A stretch of 64,000 nt of DNA from Citrobacter enshiensis (GCF_029338175.1 NZ_CP119862.1:4434839-4498838); one strand, 5' to 3'. Shown: positions 51,741 through 63,225, counted from the stretch's first letter. Numbers and translations are program-made. Notes: generated by a model not told the origin, from the letters alone.

Positions 51741-53090
51741 TTAGATAGCCCAGCCGCCCGCATAGAATGCGACCAGCGCCACCGCGATCACCACCGTACC
51801 GATGTTCAGCTTACGCCATTCGCCAGAGACCAGACGACCGATCACCAGCGTCGCAAAACCGATCATAATGCCGGTCACAATGTTGCAGGTCAGAACGATA
51901 AACACCGCCGTGACCAAACCGGCCATCGCATCGACAAAATCAGTAAAGTCGATTTTGCCCACGTTGCTCAGCATCAGCAGGCCGACATACATCAGCGCTG
52001 GCGCTGTTGCATAGACCGGCACCAGGTAGGAGAGCGGGGAAAGGAACAGGATAAACAGGAACAACACGCCAACGGTAATGGCCGTCAGACCGGTTTTCCC
52101 GCCTGCTGCCGTACCGGCTGCTGATTCAATGTACACCGCAGCCGGGGCCGCACCGACCAGCCCGGAGAATACGCTGCTCAGGGAGTCCGTGGTCAGCGCT
52201 TTGCCGCCGTCGATAATCTGCCCGTCTTTATCCAGCAGGTTCGCCTGACCGGCGACCGCACGGATCGTGCCTGTGGCATCAAACACCGCCGTCATCACCA
52301 ACGCCAGTACGCTCGGCAGAACAACAGGGTTCAGCGCCCCCATAATGTCCAGGCTGCCAATCAGCGAGTTACCGTTCTCATCGCTCAGAGAAGGCATGGC
52401 AAAAACACCGGAGAAATGCACGTTCGGGTCGAAGATCAGGCCAACAACGGAAATGCCGATGATGGTGAGCAGGATACCGCCAGGCACTTTCAGTTTTTCC
52501 AGACCGACAATCACCGCCAGACCAATCAGAGACATGATCACCGGGAAGGAATCAAAGTGACCCAGCGCAACCGGCAGGCCGTCCAGCGGGTTCTTAATGA
52601 CCAGACCCACGCCGTTCGCGGCAATCAACAGCAGGAACAGGCCGATACCAATCCCTGTACCGTGCGCCACGCCTTGCGGCAGGTTTCGCAGGATCCAACT
52701 ACGGATACCCGTTGCGGAGATTACCGTAAACAGGACGCCCATCAGGAACACCGCGCCAAGCGCGACCGGTACGCTGATGTGCTGGCCCAGCACCAGACTA
52801 AACGCGGTGAAGGCAGTCAGAGAAATCGCACAGCCAATGGCCAGCGGCAGGTTTGCCCACAGGCCCATCACAATCGAACCAACACCCGCCACCAGGCAGG
52901 TCGCCACAAATACGGCGGCTGGCGGGAATCCTGCTTTACCCAGCATCCCCGGGACGACGATCACAGAGTAGACCATCGCCAGAAACGTCGTTAATCCGGC
53001 AACCACTTCCTGACGGACGGTACTTCCACGGTGTGAAATTTTAAACCAGGCGTCGAGTGAACCGCCGGTACGCGCTGAAGGCGTAGACAT
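51741..53090 (-). CDS. ghxP: Guanine/hypoxanthine permease GhxP
   Basis: A 449-residue NCS2/AzgA-type purine permease nearly identical to E. coli GhxP (YjcD). TM-lined motifs include [19 protein letters not shown] and [14 protein letters not shown]. It imports guanine and hypoxanthine with protons. The ATG at 53090 gives the E. coli start [16 protein letters not shown]; the extra upstream frame is not conserved. Several PurR-like boxes lie upstream. Confidence 0.94.
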   Translation of the reverse strand: MSTPSARTGGSLDAWFKISHRGSTVRQEVVAGLTTFLAMVYSVIVVPGMLGKAGFPPAAVFVATCLVAGVGSIVMGLWANLPLAIGCAISLTAFTAFSLVLGQHISVPVALGAVFLMGVLFTVISATGIRSWILRNLPQGVAHGTGIGIGLFLLLIAANGVGLVIKNPLDGLPVALGHFDSFPVIMSLIGLAVIVGLEKLKVPGGILLTIIGISVVGLIFDPNVHFSGVFAMPSLSDENGNSLIGSLDIMGALNPVVLPSVLALVMTAVFDATGTIRAVAGQANLLDKDGQIIDGGKALTTDSLSSVFSGLVGAAPAAVYIESAAGTAAGGKTGLTAITVGVLFLFILFLSPLSYLVPVYATAPALMYVGLLMLSNVGKIDFTDFVDAMAGLVTAVFIVLTCNIVTGIMIGFATLVIGRLVSGEWRKLNIGTVVIAVALVAFYAGGWAI

Positions 53091-53202
53091 AGAAAACATC
53101 CCCTGAGAGTTTATTTTTCGTCGATATGCGTGGTGGACAATCCACTGCCAGCGAAACGTCATCTCCATGTGCTACGTTTGCGACAATAGGGGTGTCGCAA
53201 AA

Positions 53203-53218
53203 AAGCAAACGTTTAGCT
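53203..53218. promoter_or_regulatory. PurR box 1 upstream of ghxP
   Basis: AAGCAAACGTTTAGCT is a close match to the PurR consensus ACGCAAACGTTTTCGT, about 115 bases upstream of the ghxP start. PurR with hypoxanthine or guanine would repress. Confidence 0.7.
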
Positions 53219-53246
53219 CCGCGCATAAAAAACGGGTAGTAAAAAA

Positions 53247-53262
53247 AAGCAAACGATTATCC
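53247..53262. promoter_or_regulatory. PurR-like box 2 upstream of ghxP
   Basis: AAGCAAACGATTATCC matches the left half and centre of the PurR consensus; the right half is weaker. Confidence 0.45.
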
Positions 53263-53345
53263 AGCGATTCTACGGGGGTTTTCAACTGAACTTTGTCCCT
53301 TTTTACGCATTTCTTTTTAGAATGGCGAAGAAACAGACAATCGAT

Positions 53346-53361
53346 GCGCAAACGTTATCGT
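53346..53361. promoter_or_regulatory. PurR-like box 3
   Basis: GCGCAAACGTTATCGT differs from the PurR consensus at two positions. It lies 143 bases from box 1 and might allow a repression loop; it is also near the 3' end of the GST gene. Confidence 0.45.
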
Positions 53362-53421
53362 CGCTGCGCAATCTGATAACAATTTTCGCCTGCATTGATT
53401 AAAACTCAACCAGTGGGATAT

Positions 53422-54090
53422 TTACTCGCCCGGTATCTCAAAAGATCCCCCCTGATGAATCGCGCGTTGCCAGGCGGGTCGCGTTTCCACCCGTTTTTTC
53501 CAGGCGCTGATGTGCGTCAGGTCATCAATTCCGCTTCTGGCGAGCAGTGCAAACAGCGGGAAGCTCATTTGAATGTCCGCCATGCTGATATGATCTCCGG
53601 CAAACCAGGGACGTCTCGCCAGATGCGCATCAATATAGCGGGCGTGCGTTTCCAGTTGCGGATTGAGCCAGGCTTTTTGCACCCCTTGTCCCAGCACGCC
53701 ACCCAGCGTACGCAACCCAAAGGGGACGGGATGTTTGCCGAGGCTAACAAAGACCAACTTCAACAGTAGCAGCGGCATCAGCGAACCTTCGGCATAATGA
53801 AGCCAGAACCGGTACTGCCGTTTCTGTTCGCTATCAACAGGTTTAAAGTGTCCTGCGCTGTCATAGGTTTCCTGCAAATACTCAAGTATTGCCCCAGATT
53901 CGGCGAGGATGGCGCCGTTGTCTTCAATCACCGGAGACTTACCAAGAGGGTGGATTTTTTTCAGCGCCGGCGGCGCCAGCATCGTCTTTTCACGCTGATA
54001 ACGAATAATCTGGTAAGGCAGCGATAACTCCTCTAATGCCCACAGTACGCGCTGGGATCGGGACTGATTCAAGTGATGTACTGTCAGCAT
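53422..54090 (-). CDS. Glutathione S-transferase family protein
   Basis: A 222-residue GST-like protein: thioredoxin-fold N-terminus (LNQSRSQRVLWALEELSLPYQ; HPLGKSPVIEDNGAILAESGAILEYL with the gamma-glutamyl-binding ES) and an all-helical C-terminal domain (WFAGDHISMADIQMSFPLFAL). It sits between ghxP and soxR; a similar gene is found there in Salmonella as I recall, but not in K-12. A role in oxidative or electrophile stress is suggested by fold and neighbours only. Confidence 0.85.
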   Translation of the reverse strand: MLTVHHLNQSRSQRVLWALEELSLPYQIIRYQREKTMLAPPALKKIHPLGKSPVIEDNGAILAESGAILEYLQETYDSAGHFKPVDSEQKRQYRFWLHYAEGSLMPLLLLKLVFVSLGKHPVPFGLRTLGGVLGQGVQKAWLNPQLETHARYIDAHLARRPWFAGDHISMADIQMSFPLFALLARSGIDDLTHISAWKKRVETRPAWQRAIHQGGSFEIPGE

Positions 54091-54210
54091 GGTTGCCTCC
54101 TGTTTTTCATTCCAATTAACTATAGAAAATTGTCGAAGATGACGTAAATATTTCGGCTAAAAAAGCGGCATTACACTGGCAAACCTGCGGTCGTGGCATA
54201 CAATTACAGT

Positions 54211-54354
54211 ATCAACACAGACCGGAACCTCCACCACGTGCTCGACTGAGGGGTGTTGACGTCGGGGGAAACCCTCCCGTGAACCAGCGGGATAGAGTGA
54301 AAGACAAAGACCGGAAACAAACTAAAGCGCCCTCCTGTGGCGCTTTAGTTTTGC
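54211..54354 (+). ncRNA. ryjA: RyjA-like small RNA
   Basis: The stretch before soxR reads like E. coli RyjA: AACACAGACCGGAACCTCC, then a G-rich hairpin GTCGGGGGAAACCCTCCCGT, then a terminator ACTAAAGCGCC/GGCGCTTTAGT with T-run at 54350. A TACAAT (54199-54204) is a likely -10. In E. coli the RNA lies antisense to the soxR 3' end; here the hairpin ends about 95 bases before the soxR stop. Its target is not known to me. Confidence 0.65.
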
Positions 54355-54447
54355 CCTGTTTTTACGGGAGAGCGCGTTTTCCGTCCTGCAAAAGCGCGTA
54401 AATGACAGCCCCGATACACATCCCGCCAGCGGGTCAACATAAACCGT

Positions 54448-54906
54448 TTAATCATCTTCCAGCAATCGCGCGCCCGTTCCCTGCTCACCCAGCTGATCGC
54501 CAGGGTTACGCAATGGGCAGTCGCTACGTGAAAGACAGCCGCAGCCAATACAACCGTCCAGCTCATCACGCAACGCCTCCAGCGTGTGGATGCGTCGGTC
54601 CAGTTCCTCACGCCACTGCGATGAAAGCTGCCGCCACTCTTTTACACTCAATGTATGGCCTTCCGGCAGTACGCCCAGCGCCTCGCTAATGGTCGCCAGA
54701 GGAATGCCAATTCGCTGAGCAATTTTGATGATCGCCACATAACGCAACACATCGCGTTTATATCGTCGCTGATTGCCGCTATTGCGAATACTGCTGATCA
54801 GCCCTTTGCTTTCGTAAAAGTGCAAAGCGGATACCGCCACGCCGCTACGCTTTGCCACCTCGCCCGGCGTCAAAAGGGCTTTAATGCGGGGTAATTTCTT
54901 TTCCAT
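54448..54906 (-). CDS. soxR: Redox sensor SoxR
   Basis: A 152-residue MerR-family activator with an N-terminal HTH ([26 protein letters not shown]), a coiled dimer helix and the 2Fe-2S cluster motif [12 protein letters not shown]. Oxidation of the cluster by redox-cycling drugs turns on soxS. The protein is two residues shorter at the C-terminus than K-12 (ends ARLLEDD). It is divergent from soxS with the SoxR box between them. Confidence 0.97.
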   Translation of the reverse strand: MEKKLPRIKALLTPGEVAKRSGVAVSALHFYESKGLISSIRNSGNQRRYKRDVLRYVAIIKIAQRIGIPLATISEALGVLPEGHTLSVKEWRQLSSQWREELDRRIHTLEALRDELDGCIGCGCLSRSDCPLRNPGDQLGEQGTGARLLEDD

Positions 54907-54913
54907 AAATCGC

Positions 54914-54944
54914 TTTACCTCAAGTTAACTTGAGGAATTATACT
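54914..54944 (+). promoter_or_regulatory. soxS promoter and SoxR operator
   Basis: The perfect palindrome CCTCAAGTTAACTTGAGG (54918-54935) lies between -35 TTTACC (54914-54919) and -10 TATACT (54939-54944). The spacer is 19 bases, the over-long spacing that SoxR corrects by twisting DNA. Confidence 0.95.
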
Positions 54945-54992
54945 CGCCCGCAGACAAAACGACGAATTGAACACTGAGAAAGAGGCAGCAAT

Positions 54993-55316
54993 ATGTCCCA
55001 TCAGCAGATTATTCAAACCCTTATTGAATGGATTGATGAACATATCGACCAACCGCTGAACATTGATGTGGTCGCAAAAAAATCAGGTTATTCGAAGTGG
55101 TACTTGCAGCGAATGTTCCGAACGGTGATGCGCCAGACGTTGGGCGACTATATTCGCCAGCGTCGACTCCTGCTGGCCGCCGTTGAACTACGAACGACCG
55201 AGCGCCCCATTTTTGATATTGCGATGGATCTGGGATATGTGTCGCAACAAACCTTTTCGCGCGTCTTCCGCCGTGAGTTTGATCGCACCCCCAGCGACTA
55301 CCGCCATAGCCTGTAG
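54993..55316 (+). CDS. soxS: AraC-family activator SoxS
   Basis: A 107-residue AraC-type regulator made only of the two-HTH DNA-binding domain (VVAKKSGYSKWYLQRMFRTV; IFDIAMDLGYVSQQTFSRVFRREFDRTPSDYR). It activates the superoxide and drug-resistance regulon. Induced by oxidised SoxR from the operator at 54918-54935. Its stop is 2 bases from the end of the convergent pdeC. Confidence 0.97.
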   Translation: MSHQQIIQTLIEWIDEHIDQPLNIDVVAKKSGYSKWYLQRMFRTVMRQTLGDYIRQRRLLLAAVELRTTERPIFDIAMDLGYVSQQTFSRVFRREFDRTPSDYRHSL

Positions 55317-55318
55317 CA

Positions 55319-56905
55319 TTACTGCTCGCGCTGCATCATGCTCGCGGGCGGTCGTTGTAACCATTGCATGAACTCTTGCGCCGATAGCGCTTTCGCAAAG
55401 TGCCATCCCTGACAATACTGGACGCCGCGCTTAAGCAGCCAGGTGACCTGCTCCGCCGTTTCCACACCTTCCGCAATGGTCTTCAGACGCAGGCTTTGCG
55501 CCATCTCAATAATATGTTCCGCGATAAGATGGCTGGTACTGTTGGTGGTCAACGTATCGACAAACGATTTGTCGATCTTCAGAATGTCGACATTCAACGA
55601 ATACAGGTTGTGCAGGTTCGAATACCCTGTGCCGAAATCATCAATGGCAACTTCATAGCCTGCCTGACGAAACGCCTGAATCACCGGCGTCATTTTGGCT
55701 ACATCAATAAATCCGCGCTCCGTCACTTCCACTTTAATTTGTTGCGCAAGCATCGAATGCTGGCGTGCTTTATCCGCAATGAACGCAATCAGGCGCGAGG
55801 AGTGAAAGTCGGAAGCCGAGAGGTTGATCGATATATACAGCTGGGGATGCCGCGCGAGGAAATGGCCCAAATCATTGAACACCCCTTCTACGACATAATC
55901 CGTAATCTGTTCGATCATGCCTTCTTTTTCTGCCAGTTGGATGAACTCCGTGGGGCTCATGACCTGACCTTCGCATCCCGGCCAACGCAACAATGCCTCC
56001 GCACCGACGCATTTTTCATTTTTGACATCAATGATCGGCTGGTAATGAACACAGAGTTGACGTTTATCAATCGCACGCTGCAGCAAACGGCGGGGAGAGT
56101 GATATTCCTGGCGGGTACGCCACCACATCAATAGCAGAATAATGCTACAGATAATGCCTAACGGCAGTGTCAGCGTGGCCTGGTGATACAGGTTCTGGTA
56201 AAAACGATCGCTTGAAGTCGAAACAATAACCGCAATCGGGCGTTTTGCGGAACGCACAATAGTGTAGAAACGATTGTCTTCCTGAAAAATTAATTTATCG
56301 CGACGTATCAGCGGCAGTAATTGTGCAACATTGGCCCACTCGCTGACCGAGAAAAATGATTCGGTGACCGTATCGTACACTCCCCAGGCCAGAGACTGAT
56401 CGTCAGACATCACTTCGCTGTAAGATAACGGATTTATCACCGCCACATAGTTTCCCCTTTGCATATACGTCATTTTATAGCCTGCAAAAAAAGGGGTATC
56501 ACGATAGTAATAAATAGCGGTATCTGGTTTTCGTTGATAATCGGCGGAGGGAATAATATAAGGGCTGGCGGGCGCCATAACGGTCGAACATAAGAAATGT
56601 TCGCCCTGAGCATAAATTAGCTCGCTAATATACAGGCGGCTACGAATAATATTCAGCATGCGTTGCTGATGCGCGGAAGTGCACGCTTTGCCATGATACT
56701 GTTCTGCTGCATCACGCGCTAAATCAGCCTGTAAGATCACCAGCTCTGTTTTATCTAACGCCAGCTGTGCAAAAGAGTGAAGCTGGTTATGCGTTTCTGA
56801 TACCGCGCGTCCCTGAGCGAACCATAGCGCCAGCATCACGGGGAGCAATGCCACCATAATTGTTCCGAGGAACTTCAGCATCTTGCTGCGCGCACTACGA
56901 TTCAT
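55319..56905 (-). CDS. pdeC: Cyclic-di-GMP phosphodiesterase PdeC
   Basis: A 528-residue membrane protein: N-terminal TM, a periplasmic CSS-motif sensor (about residues 40-240, with CSTVM), a second TM ([17 protein letters not shown]) and a C-terminal EAL domain ([33 protein letters not shown]). E. coli PdeC (YjcC) breaks c-di-GMP and is controlled through Cys oxidation in the CSS domain. Its location beside soxRS fits a redox link. Confidence 0.95.
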   Translation of the reverse strand: MNRSARSKMLKFLGTIMVALLPVMLALWFAQGRAVSETHNQLHSFAQLALDKTELVILQADLARDAAEQYHGKACTSAHQQRMLNIIRSRLYISELIYAQGEHFLCSTVMAPASPYIIPSADYQRKPDTAIYYYRDTPFFAGYKMTYMQRGNYVAVINPLSYSEVMSDDQSLAWGVYDTVTESFFSVSEWANVAQLLPLIRRDKLIFQEDNRFYTIVRSAKRPIAVIVSTSSDRFYQNLYHQATLTLPLGIICSIILLLMWWRTRQEYHSPRRLLQRAIDKRQLCVHYQPIIDVKNEKCVGAEALLRWPGCEGQVMSPTEFIQLAEKEGMIEQITDYVVEGVFNDLGHFLARHPQLYISINLSASDFHSSRLIAFIADKARQHSMLAQQIKVEVTERGFIDVAKMTPVIQAFRQAGYEVAIDDFGTGYSNLHNLYSLNVDILKIDKSFVDTLTTNSTSHLIAEHIIEMAQSLRLKTIAEGVETAEQVTWLLKRGVQYCQGWHFAKALSAQEFMQWLQRPPASMMQREQ

Positions 56906-56970
56906 TTCAGCCCTATTTCCCTGCAGTATATGTGCCCGTCATCATCAAGGCTGGATGTTCTGGCTCAATA

Positions 56971-57097
56971 ATTCGAGTTGCAGGACCAGGCGTAGTGACA
57001 CGGCACGTAAAAGCGAACCCAGGCACTAACAAAACGCAATGACCGGGGTGAACGAATGCAGCCGTAGCACATGCAACTTGAAGCACGTCGAGTCTAT
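56971..57097. repeat. Dispersed enterobacterial repeat (RSA-like)
   Basis: A 127-base element begins ATTCGAGTTGCAGG and ends ATGCAACTTGAAGCACG then TCGAGTCTATA; the ends are inverted (TCGAGTTGCA versus TGCAACTTGA) and the middle has CTGGGGTGA-like text (CGGGGTGAACGAATGCAGCC). I recall similar repeats between genes in Citrobacter, Salmonella and Klebsiella. Confidence 0.65.
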
Positions 57098-57380
57098 AAC
57101 AAACAGGTGATTAAATTGCATGAATCTATCAACATTAGCAACAGACTTTTCTTAGTAAAGGTCTGATATTGACGGATGAAGATAATATTTTCCCGTAAGA
57201 CAAACTTAAAGTTACGCTTATTTTTATTAAGGAATACGCACCCCGACAAGGATTCGGATTTGTCTTAAAAAATAACAAGCGTGTTTTTAAAAATTTCGTT
57301 AATTTTTCTGAATGGTTAATTTTACTGAAAATATAAAAGAGTAATAAAGATACATCTTTATTTTCCAACGCTTGCCGCTA

Positions 57381-57419
57381 AATAATTTGAGTAACCGCGC
57401 ATACAACCTGAAGCATGAC
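57381..57419. repeat. Short decayed copy of the same repeat
   Basis: AATAATTTGAGTAACC then GCATACAACCTGAAGCATG resembles the two ends of the element at 56971-57097 joined with the middle deleted. Confidence 0.4.
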
Positions 57420-57662
57420 CACCAGAAAGCCTCTTCTCGCCATTTACCACACATTTATTATGGTTATAAAACAGACAAAAAAGGGCGCTTTACGCTAGCG
57501 GACAAATAACTCAATGTGATATAGTTCACAAAAATAATGAAACAGAAACGACGTTTCATTAAGTCTTGTTCTCAAAGCCCGCCGATAGCCAGAGTGCACC
57601 ACGTCTCCCGTGAACAGCACCGTGCTGTCCAGGGCAGCAGCTACTCTCAGAGGATTTGTTTC

Positions 57663-57944
57663 ATGGCAACCATCACCACTGGCGTGGTTCTTCTTCGCTG
57701 GCAATTGCTGAGCGCCGTGCTCATGTTTTTAGCCAGCACGCTGAATATTCAGTTTCGTAAATCAGACGCGATTGGGCTGTCAGTCATCAGTAGCGCTCTT
57801 GGCGTGGTCTCCGCCTGTTGGTTTGCAACCGGTCTGCTCGGTATTACTCTGGTGGATATCTCGGCCATCTGGAGCAATATCGAATCGGTGATGGTGGAGG
57901 TGATGAGCCATACGCCACCCGAGTGGCCGATGGTGTTAGTCTGA
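57663..57944 (+). CDS. yjcB: Inner membrane protein YjcB
   Basis: A 93-residue hydrophobic protein, same length as E. coli YjcB and about 75% alike by eye (TTGVVLLRWQLLSAVLMFLASTLN; GVVSACWFATGLLGITL). Two or three TM helices. No function known. The start is set by match with E. coli and AGAGG upstream; the longer frame includes noncoding leader. Confidence 0.92.
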   Translation: MATITTGVVLLRWQLLSAVLMFLASTLNIQFRKSDAIGLSVISSALGVVSACWFATGLLGITLVDISAIWSNIESVMVEVMSHTPPEWPMVLV

Positions 57945-57954
57945 CGTTGAGAAG

Positions 57955-57979
57955 AGCCTCCTCCGTGGAGGCTTTTTAT
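57955..57979 (+). terminator. Terminator of yjcB
   Basis: AGCCTCC-TCCGT-GGAGGCT followed by TTTTATT. Confidence 0.88.
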
Positions 57980-57985
57980 TAGGCA

Positions 57986-58013
57986 ATAAAAAACCCCCTG
58001 TCTCGACAGGGGG
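57986..58013 (-). terminator. Terminator of ssb
   Basis: Read leftward, CCCCCTGTC and GACAGGGGG with CTCG at the loop, followed by TTTTTTATTG: a strong rho-independent terminator 37 bases after ssb. Confidence 0.9.
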
Positions 58014-58049
58014 TTGCAGAAAACACGTTACCGTATTAACCCATACTTA

Positions 58050-58568
58050 TCAGAACGGGATGTCGTCATCGAAATCCATCGGCGGTTCGTTAGACGGTGC
58101 TGGTGCAGACTGCTGCGGACGAGACTGCGCGCCGCCGCTGAACTGATTGCCACCCTGAGGCTGTTGAGGCTGACCCCAACCACCCTGCTGCTGACCGCCT
58201 GCCGGAGCACCGCCGCCCTGACGGCCACCCAGCATCTGCATGGTGCCACCCACGTTAACCACCACTTCCGTCGTGTATTTTTCTACGCCGGACTGATCGG
58301 TCCATTTACGGGTGCGCAGCTGACCTTCAATATAGACCTGAGAACCTTTACGCAGGTATTCGCTGGCCACTTCCGCCAGTTTGCCAAACAGCACAACACG
58401 GTGCCATTCGGTCTGCTCTTTCATCTCACCGGTCGCTTTATCACGCCAGGATTCGGAAGTAGCCAGCGTAATGTTGGCAACTGCGCCACCATTCGGCATA
58501 TAGCGTACTTCCGGGTCCTGGCCCAGATTACCGACGAGAATCACCTTGTTTACGCCTCTGCTGGCCAT
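58050..58568 (-). CDS. ssb: Single-stranded DNA-binding protein
   Basis: A 172-residue SSB. The N-terminal OB fold starts [19 protein letters not shown]; a Gly/Gln-rich linker follows; the C-terminal tip MDFDDDIPF binds partner proteins. It coats ssDNA in replication, repair and recombination. Divergent from uvrA with a shared SOS-region gap. A few residues shorter than K-12 in the linker. Confidence 0.97.
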   Translation of the reverse strand: MASRGVNKVILVGNLGQDPEVRYMPNGGAVANITLATSESWRDKATGEMKEQTEWHRVVLFGKLAEVASEYLRKGSQVYIEGQLRTRKWTDQSGVEKYTTEVVVNVGGTMQMLGGRQGGGAPAGGQQQGGWGQPQQPQGGNQFSGGAQSRPQQSAPAPSNEPPMDFDDDIPF

Positions 58569-58717
58569 GATCGTGTCTCCTGAAAAACGTTCTTAATAAG
58601 TGTAAGCGCGGGATTGTAGCATTTCCAATAGCGCTTTTACTACGTTGCGAGGTCGATTCCAGTCAACAACCTCAGCCAGACATTGTTGCACAGACACCTG
58701 CGTTTTGCATTCCAATA

Positions 58718-58733
58718 CTGGATATCCACTCAG
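58718..58733. promoter_or_regulatory. LexA box between ssb and uvrA, degenerate
   Basis: CTGGATATCCACTCAG occupies the place of the E. coli uvrA SOS box (CTGTATATTCATTCAG from memory). The left half is CTGG instead of CTGT, so the match to CTGT-N8-ACAG is weaker than in K-12. Confidence 0.6.
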
Positions 58734-58817
58734 GCTTTATTGTGTCATAATTAACCGTTTGTAGTCACCGGTGGCTCCATGCGACCGGGCAAAAAGCGTT
58801 TAATCCGGGAAAGGTGA

Positions 58818-61640
58818 ATGGATAAGATCGAAGTTCGGGGCGCCCGCACCCATAATCTCAAAAACATCAACCTCGTCATCCCCCGCGACAAATTAATTGT
58901 CGTGACCGGGCTTTCGGGTTCTGGCAAATCCTCGCTCGCTTTCGACACCTTGTATGCCGAGGGGCAGCGTCGTTACGTTGAATCCCTTTCCGCGTATGCG
59001 CGTCAGTTTCTGTCGCTAATGGAAAAGCCGGACGTCGACCATATTGAGGGGCTGTCGCCTGCCATCTCAATTGAACAGAAATCGACCTCCCACAACCCGC
59101 GCTCTACGGTCGGGACAATTACCGAAATCCACGACTACCTGCGTCTGTTGTTCGCCCGCGTCGGTGAGCCGCGCTGCCCGGACCACGATGTTCCGCTGGC
59201 GGCCCAGACCGTCAGCCAGATGGTGGATAACGTGCTGTCGCAGCCAGAAGGAAAGCGCCTGATGCTGCTGGCGCCGGTGATCAAAGAGCGTAAAGGCGAA
59301 CACACCAAAACGCTGGAGAATCTGGCAAGCCAGGGCTACATCCGCGCCCGTATTGACGGCGAAGTGTGCGATCTCTCCGACCCGCCAAAGCTGGAACTGC
59401 AAAAGAAACATACCATTGAGGTGGTGATCGACCGCTTCAAAGTGCGCGACGATCTGTCCCAACGTCTGGCCGAATCCTTTGAAACGGCGCTGGATCTTTC
59501 CGGCGGTACGGCGGTGGTGGCCGACATGGACGACCCAAAAGCGGAAGAGCTGCTCTTCTCCGCCAACTTCGCCTGTCCGATTTGCGGCTACAGTATGCGT
59601 GAACTGGAACCCCGGTTGTTTTCATTCAACAACCCGGCGGGCGCCTGTCCGACCTGCGACGGCCTTGGCGTACAACAGTATTTCGACCCCGACCGGGTGA
59701 TCCAGAATCCTGAGCTGTCGCTGGCGGGCGGTGCTATCCGCGGTTGGGACCGTCGTAACTTCTATTACTTCCAGATGCTGAAGTCGCTGGCTGAGCACTA
59801 CAAGTTCGACGTGGATGCGCCGTGGGCCAGCCTGAGCGCGAACGTTCACAAAGTCGTGCTGTACGGTTCGGGTAAAGAGAACATTGAATTTAAGTACATG
59901 AACGATCGCGGCGATACCTCAGTGCGTCGCCATCCGTTCGAAGGCGTGCTGCACAATATGGAGCGACGTTATAAAGAGACGGAATCCAGTGCGGTACGCG
60001 AAGAGCTGGCGAAGTTCATCAGCAATCGTCCGTGCACCAGTTGCGAAGGTACGCGCCTGCGTCGTGAAGCACGCCATGTGTTTGTTGAAAATACGCCGCT
60101 GCCTGCGATTTCCGACATGAGCATCGGCCATGCGATGGACTTCTTCAACAACCTCAAACTCGCCGGTCAGCGTGCGAAAATCGCAGAGAAAATCCTTAAA
60201 GAGATCGGCGATCGCCTCAAGTTCCTCGTCAACGTCGGCCTGAATTACCTGACGCTTTCCCGTTCTGCGGAGACGCTCTCCGGCGGCGAAGCGCAGCGTA
60301 TCCGTTTGGCCAGCCAGATTGGCGCGGGGTTAGTCGGCGTGATGTACGTGCTGGATGAGCCGTCGATTGGTTTGCATCAGCGTGACAACGAACGTCTGCT
60401 GGGGACGCTTGTCCATCTGCGTAATCTTGGTAACACCGTTATCGTCGTAGAACACGACGAAGATGCGATTCGCGCCGCTGACCATGTGATCGATATCGGT
60501 CCTGGCGCTGGCGTTCATGGTGGTCAGGTGGTCGCAGAAGGCACCCTCGACGATATCATGGCGGTTCCGGAATCCCTCACCGGCCAGTACATGAGCGGCA
60601 AACGCAAGATTGAAGTGCCCAAACAACGCGTTGCGGCGGATCCGGAGAAAGTGCTGCGACTGACGGGCGCGCGAGGCAACAACCTGAAAGACGTGACGCT
60701 GACGCTGCCCGTGGGCCTGTTTACCTGCATTACCGGCGTTTCCGGTTCCGGTAAATCCACCTTGATTAACGACACGTTGTTCCCGATTGCGCAAACGCAG
60801 TTGAATGGCGCCACGCTTGCTGAACCCGCACCGTATCGTGATATTCAGGGTCTTGAACATTTTGATAAGGTCATCGACATCGACCAAAGTCCGATTGGCC
60901 GTACACCGCGCTCCAACCCGGCGACCTATACCGGCGTGTTTACCCCCGTACGTGAACTGTTTGCCGGTGTGCCGGAATCACGCTCGCGCGGGTATACGCC
61001 AGGACGCTTTAGCTTTAACGTGCGTGGCGGACGCTGCGAAGCCTGTCAGGGCGATGGCGTGATCAAAGTCGAAATGCACTTCCTGCCGGATATCTATGTG
61101 CCGTGCGATCAGTGCAAAGGCAAACGCTACAACCGCGAAACGCTGGAGATTAAGTACAAAGGCAAGACCATCCACGAAGTGCTGGATATGACCATCGAAG
61201 AAGCACGCGAGTTTTTTGATGCCGTTCCGGCGCTGGCGCGTAAGTTGCAAACCCTGATGGATGTCGGTCTGACCTACATTCGTCTCGGTCAGTCGGCAAC
61301 GACGCTCTCCGGTGGTGAAGCGCAACGCGTGAAACTGGCGCGCGAGTTATCCAAACGCGGTACCGGGCAGACGCTCTATATTCTGGATGAGCCAACAACC
61401 GGTCTGCACTTTGCGGATATTCAGCAGTTGCTGGACGTGCTGCATCAGTTGCGCGATCAGGGCAACACCATTGTGGTGATTGAGCACAACCTTGACGTGA
61501 TTAAGACGGCGGACTGGATTGTCGATTTAGGCCCGGAAGGCGGCAGCGGCGGCGGGGAAATTCTCGTTTCCGGTACGCCAGAAACCGTTGCAGAGTGCGA
61601 AGCCTCACACACTGCCCGTTTCCTCAAACCGATGCTGTAG
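58818..61640 (+). CDS. uvrA: Excinuclease ABC subunit A
   Basis: A 940-residue UvrA, same length as E. coli. Two ABC halves: first Walker [21 protein letters not shown] and signature [12 protein letters not shown]; second Walker [11 protein letters not shown] and signature [12 protein letters not shown], with Walker [12 protein letters not shown] and [11 protein letters not shown]. Zinc modules CPIC...CPTC and CEAC...CDQC. It finds bulky DNA lesions with UvrB. Confidence 0.98.
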   Translation: MDKIEVRGARTHNLKNINLVIPRDKLIVVTGLSGSGKSSLAFDTLYAEGQRRYVESLSAYARQFLSLMEKPDVDHIEGLSPAISIEQKSTSHNPRSTVGTITEIHDYLRLLFARVGEPRCPDHDVPLAAQTVSQMVDNVLSQPEGKRLMLLAPVIKERKGEHTKTLENLASQGYIRARIDGEVCDLSDPPKLELQKKHTIEVVIDRFKVRDDLSQRLAESFETALDLSGGTAVVADMDDPKAEELLFSANFACPICGYSMRELEPRLFSFNNPAGACPTCDGLGVQQYFDPDRVIQNPELSLAGGAIRGWDRRNFYYFQMLKSLAEHYKFDVDAPWASLSANVHKVVLYGSGKENIEFKYMNDRGDTSVRRHPFEGVLHNMERRYKETESSAVREELAKFISNRPCTSCEGTRLRREARHVFVENTPLPAISDMSIGHAMDFFNNLKLAGQRAKIAEKILKEIGDRLKFLVNVGLNYLTLSRSAETLSGGEAQRIRLASQIGAGLVGVMYVLDEPSIGLHQRDNERLLGTLVHLRNLGNTVIVVEHDEDAIRAADHVIDIGPGAGVHGGQVVAEGTLDDIMAVPESLTGQYMSGKRKIEVPKQRVAADPEKVLRLTGARGNNLKDVTLTLPVGLFTCITGVSGSGKSTLINDTLFPIAQTQLNGATLAEPAPYRDIQGLEHFDKVIDIDQSPIGRTPRSNPATYTGVFTPVRELFAGVPESRSRGYTPGRFSFNVRGGRCEACQGDGVIKVEMHFLPDIYVPCDQCKGKRYNRETLEIKYKGKTIHEVLDMTIEEAREFFDAVPALARKLQTLMDVGLTYIRLGQSATTLSGGEAQRVKLARELSKRGTGQTLYILDEPTTGLHFADIQQLLDVLHQLRDQGNTIVVIEHNLDVIKTADWIVDLGPEGGSGGGEILVSGTPETVAECEASHTARFLKPML

Positions 61641-61650
61641 TCGTACAAAT

Positions 61651-61678
61651 GCCGCTTCCTGGGATGTCAGGAAGCGGC
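61651..61678. terminator. Bidirectional hairpin, uvrA / yjbR
   Basis: GCCGCTTCCT and AGGAAGCGGC around 8 bases form a 10-bp stem after uvrA. No T-run, so termination may be partial. Confidence 0.6.
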
Positions 61679-61701
61679 ACTCATCGCCCCGAAGTTCAGT
61701 G

Positions 61702-62052
61702 TTATATCAACTGTTTACGTTTCTCGTCGGGTAGCGTGTTCACTGCCTGCTGATAAGAGGCGTCAACCAGGTAATAGATCTGCGAATCCGGCAGAGAGCC
61801 GTCCAGATATACCGTGCTCCAGTGCGCTTTGTTCAGATGTCGACTGGGACGCACGTCGCTGTGTTGCTGGCGCAACAACTCTGCCAGTTCAGGGCTGGTT
61901 TTCAGAGAGACTGCAGGACGTTCTTCCACCTCTTTCACCATCGCGAAGAGGACATCTTCCACTTTAATTTGTGTGGCCTTCCAGTCGCTGTGCACGCTCT
62001 GCTCTGCGCCTGTTTTTGCCATGCAATATTGCAGTAACTCCGAATTGGTCAT
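61702..62052 (-). CDS. yjbR: MmcQ/YjbR-family protein
   Basis: A 116-residue protein with the YjbR double-wing DNA-binding-like fold, almost identical to E. coli YjbR (KATQIKVEDVLFAMVKEVE; DVRPSRHLNKAHWSTVYLDGSLP). Its function is unknown. The start at 62052 has GGGGA upstream and gives the E. coli-like N-terminus MTNSELLQYCM. Confidence 0.92.
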   Translation of the reverse strand: MTNSELLQYCMAKTGAEQSVHSDWKATQIKVEDVLFAMVKEVEERPAVSLKTSPELAELLRQQHSDVRPSRHLNKAHWSTVYLDGSLPDSQIYYLVDASYQQAVNTLPDEKRKQLI

Positions 62053-62192
62053 CTTTATTCCCCTTACACGCATGCCGCCCACTGAGAACATCTTTTATTC
62101 AGTGTGCAGCAAGTCAGCGAAAGGTAAAAGTGAACAGCTCAATTTTGTTTAAAAAAACAGCAATCAGGCAAGTGCAACGCGCCCCCGCTGTT

Positions 62193-63225
<1,033 letters not shown>

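Larger units (their letters stand above)
53091..53421. other. Region between ghxP and the GST gene
   Basis: About 330 bases that hold the ghxP promoter and three PurR-like boxes listed separately. Runs of A near 53230-53250. No gene is seen. Confidence 0.5.
56906..57662. other. pdeC-yjcB intergenic region
   Basis: About 757 bases without a recognised gene. It holds two copies of a dispersed repeat (56971-57097, 57381-57419), an AT-rich central block, and the palindrome ACAGCAC-C-GTGCTGT near 57615-57629, about 35 bases before yjcB. Promoters could not be assigned. Confidence 0.5.
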
